Of a DNA stretch of 64,000 bases, positions 61,078 to 64,000 are shown piece by piece; within the stretch, counting starts at the first letter, position 1, and every line of letters begins with the position of its first letter. The translations under genes were made by a program, and so were the position numbers. Source of the stretch: Streptomyces sp. CC208A (GTDB lineage Bacteria; Actinomycetota; Actinomycetes; Streptomycetales; Streptomycetaceae); contig NZ_JASCXN010000006.1 of the NCBI RefSeq assembly GCF_030010625.1, positions 1 through 64,000 of the forward strand, in the 5' to 3' direction. The notes under the pieces were generated by a model, which had not been told where the DNA came from, ran no database searches, and was given only the letters and a program-made list of their open reading frames with translations.

Positions 61078-61903
61078 ACTGTTCCTCCACGGCGGCCGAG
61101 ACGATCGTCGTGACCGCTTTGAACGTGCGGATCGCCTCGTACATCGTCGCGCTGGTGTACGCGACGCGCCGCTCGCCGCTCCGCACCACGCCGGGAACCA
61201 CCATGGCGGCGGCACCCAGGTGCTCGGCGTCGAACTCGACCTCCACGGTGTGCGGGCCGGCCTGGACCGGTTCGTGGCGGACGGCGAGGGCGGCGGCCTC
61301 ACGGGCGGCGGCCCGGATGTCGGCGGCGGTGCGGGCGGGGGTCCGGCACACGGCCGCGTACCGGGAGACGTGGTCCTTGACGGCGACCTTGGGGGCCTCG
61401 GGGGCGTACCCGAGGGCGTCCTCGCAGGTGAGGTCGTCGCCGGTGACGAGGACGACGGGGACGCCGTACTCGGCGACCACGTGCGCGTTGAGCACGCCCT
61501 CGCTCGCGCGGAGGCCGTTCAGCCGGACGCCGGTGATCGAGTTGGCGAGGTAGGTGTGGGCGAGGACGCCCTCGGCGCCGGCGCCGGTGTGGTAGCCGAC
61601 GAAGGCGATCCCGTCGACGTCGCCGTGCTGGACGCCTTCGACCATGGAGAGCGCTTTGTGACGCCCCGTGAGCATCTGGACGCGGTCGTCGAGCTGCTCC
61701 AGGAGCAGGTTCCGCATGGTCCAGTGCGCCTCGTTCACCAGGACCTCGTCGGCGCCGCCGTCGAAGAAGCCGAGTGCCGCCGCGTTCACGTCCGAGGTGA
61801 ACATCGGGCGGCAGCGCTCCCACTGGGGCGTGCCGGGGAGCACGTCGGCGGGCCAGGTCACGCCCGTCGCGCCCTCCATGTCGGCGCTGATGAGGATCTT
61901 CAT
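61070..61903 (-). CDS. M55 family D-aminopeptidase (DppA-like)
   Basis: This 277-residue zinc peptidase of family M55, whose founding member DppA releases D-alanine from D-amino-acid peptides, starts I-S-A-D-M-E-G-A-T-G-V (D8, E10 metal ligands). Later ligands are in N-E-A-H-W near 57-61, G-Y-H-T-G near 100, and the basic core continues to V-T-G-D-D. It is the first gene of a leftward operon with M20, S9 and S66 peptidases. The combination points to breakdown of cell-wall-derived peptides containing D-amino acids. ATG at 61903 is the start. Confidence 0.93.
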   Translation of the reverse strand: MKILISADMEGATGVTWPADVLPGTPQWERCRPMFTSDVNAAALGFFDGGADEVLVNEAHWTMRNLLLEQLDDRVQMLTGRHKALSMVEGVQHGDVDGIAFVGYHTGAGAEGVLAHTYLANSITGVRLNGLRASEGVLNAHVVAEYGVPVVLVTGDDLTCEDALGYAPEAPKVAVKDHVSRYAAVCRTPARTAADIRAAAREAAALAVRHEPVQAGPHTVEVEFDAEHLGAAAMVVPGVVRSGERRVAYTSATMYEAIRTFKAVTTIVSAAVEEQYG

Positions 61904-62074
61904 GGGGGAACCGTACGCTCCGCCCGGCGGCCTCACCACCCCTGTGGAAAACCGCCGTTGGCCTGGACCTCCGGCGCTTACGCCGCCGTTCCCCGAAACG
62001 GACCAAACATCGCCAAGAGGTACGTATAGGCTGTCGGCCGCAGTTGTCCCGCCCGACCGACCGGAGTGCTCTCG

Positions 62075-63244
62075 GTGACCATCGCCCTCGACCCGTCCGA
62101 CGCCGCCCCCGCCCCTGCCACCGACCCCGCCGCCGAGCAGGAGGAGGGCTTCTGGGTTCCGCGGGGAGCGGAGCCCCGGGAAGCCCCCGCCGGTCCCGCC
62201 GATCCCGCCGGGGAGGAGGCCACCACCGAGGAGGAGGCCACCGCCGACCCCGTCGTGGTCCGGGACGCCCGGGACTTCGGCGTCTACGCCCGGACCGGCG
62301 GCTGGACCTTCGCGCTCAAGGTGGCCCGCAGCGTGCGGCCCGGCGGGCAGCCGGCCGAGGGTTCGGCGGCACGGAAGGTGTCGGCGCGGGCGTTCGCCGC
62401 GCTGGCGGGATGCTCGGCGGAGCGCGTGATGCGTTACTACAAGGCGTGGGACATGGCGGCGGACGACGGTCTGGTGCCGCAGTTCGAGGTCCTCGAGCCC
62501 GGCGCCGACATCGAGCTGCCGGACGCGGACGTGTGGCTGTCCTACTACGCCTCCCGCAGCAGCGCGTCCTCCGTGCGCGGCCAGGCGATCAGCGCGGCGG
62601 CGGAGGCGGAGGGCATCCGGCCGACGAAGGCCCTGGAGGTGGCGGAGAACCCGACCGCCCTGCGGGCCGCGATCCTCGCCGACCCGGGGACGGCGGAGGC
62701 GGCGCGCGGGGCGCTCCTCGACCGGATGAAGGAGGACCCGGCGCTCCAGACGGAGATGGCGCGGGCCATCGCCCGCACCGACGGCGACGGCCTGAAGAAG
62801 GCGGTGGCGAGCGAGGCGAAGGCCGCCGACCGGATCGGCTACGTCCGCCAGATCGTGGAGAACGGCCAGGTCAAGACGCCCGCCGGGCAGACCGTGGAGG
62901 CACCGCCCGAGGTGCGCGCCGAGGCCGAGCGGCACCTCTCCCTCATCGACGAGCTGGACGACTCGGAGGAGGCCGGCGAGTGGGCCGGCGAGGCGTACAA
63001 GGCCGTGAAGGGCCTGGTCGCCAAGGCGGTCGAGGAGGACCCGGCGCTGCGGGTGCAGGAGCGCAGGACCCGCTTCTACAACAGTCTCCAGAAGGCCACG
63101 AAGGTCTTCGAGGAGCTGACCCTCGACGAGGTGCTGGAGGAGGAGATCTACGAGGAGGACATGCTCCAGCGCCTCGAAGCCCTCCAGGAGGCGATCGGCA
63201 GCTGCATCACCGCTCTGCGCAAGGCCGCGCCGACCGCCTCCTGA
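62075..63244 (+). CDS. Conserved-looking helical hypothetical protein
   Basis: This 389-residue soluble protein has an acidic disordered N-terminus (about residues 1-55) followed by helical regions rich in Ala, Glu and Arg. A segment near 100-125 (A-F-A-A-L-A-G-C-S-A-E-R-V-M-R-Y-Y-K-A-W) could be a helix-turn-helix-like element, recalling ParB/partition-type proteins, but this is weak. No enzyme motif is visible. GTG at 62075 follows GGAG; GTG at 62066 is an alternative. It is divergent from the peptidase operon. Confidence 0.75.
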   Translation: MTIALDPSDAAPAPATDPAAEQEEGFWVPRGAEPREAPAGPADPAGEEATTEEEATADPVVVRDARDFGVYARTGGWTFALKVARSVRPGGQPAEGSAARKVSARAFAALAGCSAERVMRYYKAWDMAADDGLVPQFEVLEPGADIELPDADVWLSYYASRSSASSVRGQAISAAAEAEGIRPTKALEVAENPTALRAAILADPGTAEAARGALLDRMKEDPALQTEMARAIARTDGDGLKKAVASEAKAADRIGYVRQIVENGQVKTPAGQTVEAPPEVRAEAERHLSLIDELDDSEEAGEWAGEAYKAVKGLVAKAVEEDPALRVQERRTRFYNSLQKATKVFEELTLDEVLEEEIYEEDMLQRLEALQEAIGSCITALRKAAPTAS

Positions 63245-63253
63245 ACCACCGGC

Positions 63254-64000
63254 TCAGTCCTGGTGGCCGAGCTGGAGGTCGCGTTCGGTGCGGCCGCCGC
63301 CGGCCATCTGGAGGACGGTGGCGACGGGTGGGTAGCCGGCGGCGATGACCGTGTACTCGCCGGAGGACAGGTCGACGAAGCGGAAGGTGCCGTCGGGGCC
63401 GGTGGTGAGGGTGTCGACGACGTTGCCGGCGGCGTCGAGGAGGGTGACGCGGGCGTCCTCGACCGGGCGGCCTCCCCCGGCCCGTACCGTGCCGCGCAGC
63501 ACCGCTCCGCCCGCCAGCTCGACGTCCTGGCGGGTCTCGCGGGAAGCCTGGACGCCGACCGGGACGGCGGCGGGCCGGAAGGCGGGGGCGCTGGCGGCGA
63601 GCGTGTACTCGCCGGCGACCAGTTCGGTGATCACGTACCCGCCCTCGCGTCCGCTGCGGGTGGAGGCGACGACCTCGCCGCGTACGTCGGTGAGGGTGAC
63701 GGCCGCGTCCCGGACGGGGGCGCCGTCGGCGGTGAGGACGGTGCCCGCGAGGCGTCCGGCGCCGCCGAGGACGACGTCGAGCTCGACGGGCCGGTCGCCG
63801 ACGGTGACGGAGACGGCCTGCGGCTGGTGGCCGCCGGCGGCGGCGATCAGCACGTACGAGCCGCCGGCGGGGGCGCTGAGCGCGTACCGGCCGTCCTCGC
63901 CGCTGGCGCCGCGGCCGATCTGGCGTCCGCCGACGTCGATGAGGGTGAGCGCCGCGCGCGGGACGCGGCTGCCGTCGGGGTGCTGCACGTGGCCGCAGAC
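63254..64000 (-). CDS. Carboxypeptidase-regulatory-like repeat protein, 5' end outside window
   Basis: The last about 248 residues of a larger protein are visible; the frame is open to the window edge. They form three similar beta-sandwich repeats of about 80 residues with the CarboxypepD_reg pattern: G-T-V-L-T-A-D-G-A-P-V-R-D-A-A-V-T-L, G-G-Y-V-I-T-E-L-x-x-G-E-Y-T-L and G-T-F-R-F-V-D-L-S-S-G-E-Y-T-V. Such repeats occur at the C-terminus of actinobacterial surface proteins and of some MFS exporters; the missing N-terminus decides which. Confidence 0.85.
   Translation of the reverse strand, partial: VCGHVQHPDGSRVPRAALTLIDVGGRQIGRGASGEDGRYALSAPAGGSYVLIAAAGGHQPQAVSVTVGDRPVELDVVLGGAGRLAGTVLTADGAPVRDAAVTLTDVRGEVVASTRSGREGGYVITELVAGEYTLAASAPAFRPAAVPVGVQASRETRQDVELAGGAVLRGTVRAGGGRPVEDARVTLLDAAGNVVDTLTTGPDGTFRFVDLSSGEYTVIAAGYPPVATVLQMAGGGRTERDLQLGHQD

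Overview
The window is high-GC actinobacterial chromosome, almost certainly Streptomyces. It carries an SsgA-family sporulation protein, a WhiB-like regulator, an Xre/DUF397/anti-sigma-type ATPase set, a DUF574 methyltransferase, a class F sortase, and many GTG or leaderless starts with TAnnnT -10 boxes 7-9 nt before the start codon. It holds about 58 protein genes, four of them broken or partial, one tRNA, and many intergenic GC-rich repeats. No rRNA, CRISPR array or intact insertion sequence was seen.

Left part (1-14.3 kb): stress and development genes. These are a double Fe-S protein, an SsgA-like protein, an ABC-F ATPase behind a structured leader, an acyl-ACP desaturase with a near-perfect operator over its promoter, and a WhiB-like protein. 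Two facing remnants of an end-joining locus follow: a LigD-type polymerase and an ATP-dependent DNA ligase, each without its 5' part and fused tail-outward at about 5.61 kb. Then come a multidrug MFS pump with a C-terminal helix-turn-helix-like extension, a GH4 glycosidase, a DUF574 methyltransferase, and an Xre-DUF397 operon divergent from an ATP-binding protein.

Centre (14.3-25.2 kb): a frameshifted methyltransferase, then a complete Wadjet-type jetABCD operon (15.2-23.2 kb) for defence against plasmids. All four genes overlap by a few bases. It is followed by a STAND-like ATPase with a degenerate P-loop and tetratricopeptide-like repeats, and ends at a tRNA-Leu(GAG) gene and its terminator. 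This is the main accessory block; jetD is visibly less GC-rich than its surroundings.

Right part (25.4-64 kb): mostly metabolic and envelope genes. They include a sortase with a secreted partner, a ketoacyl-ACP synthase III, fdhD carrying an in-frame palindromic mini-element, a bile-acid-symporter-family transporter and divergent LysR gene separated by G-rich tandem repeats, and an acyl-CoA synthetase followed by nine copies of a 7-bp repeat. Further right are an aldo/keto reductase, several methyltransferases, an APC permease, a membrane phosphodiesterase-like protein, two MBL-fold hydrolases, and a PLP-fold protein with no lysine at all. A GntR regulator and adenosine deaminase appear linked by shared FadR-type operators. 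A four-gene peptidase operon (M55, M20, S9, S66) runs leftward from 61.9 kb. The window ends inside a carboxypeptidase-regulatory-repeat protein.
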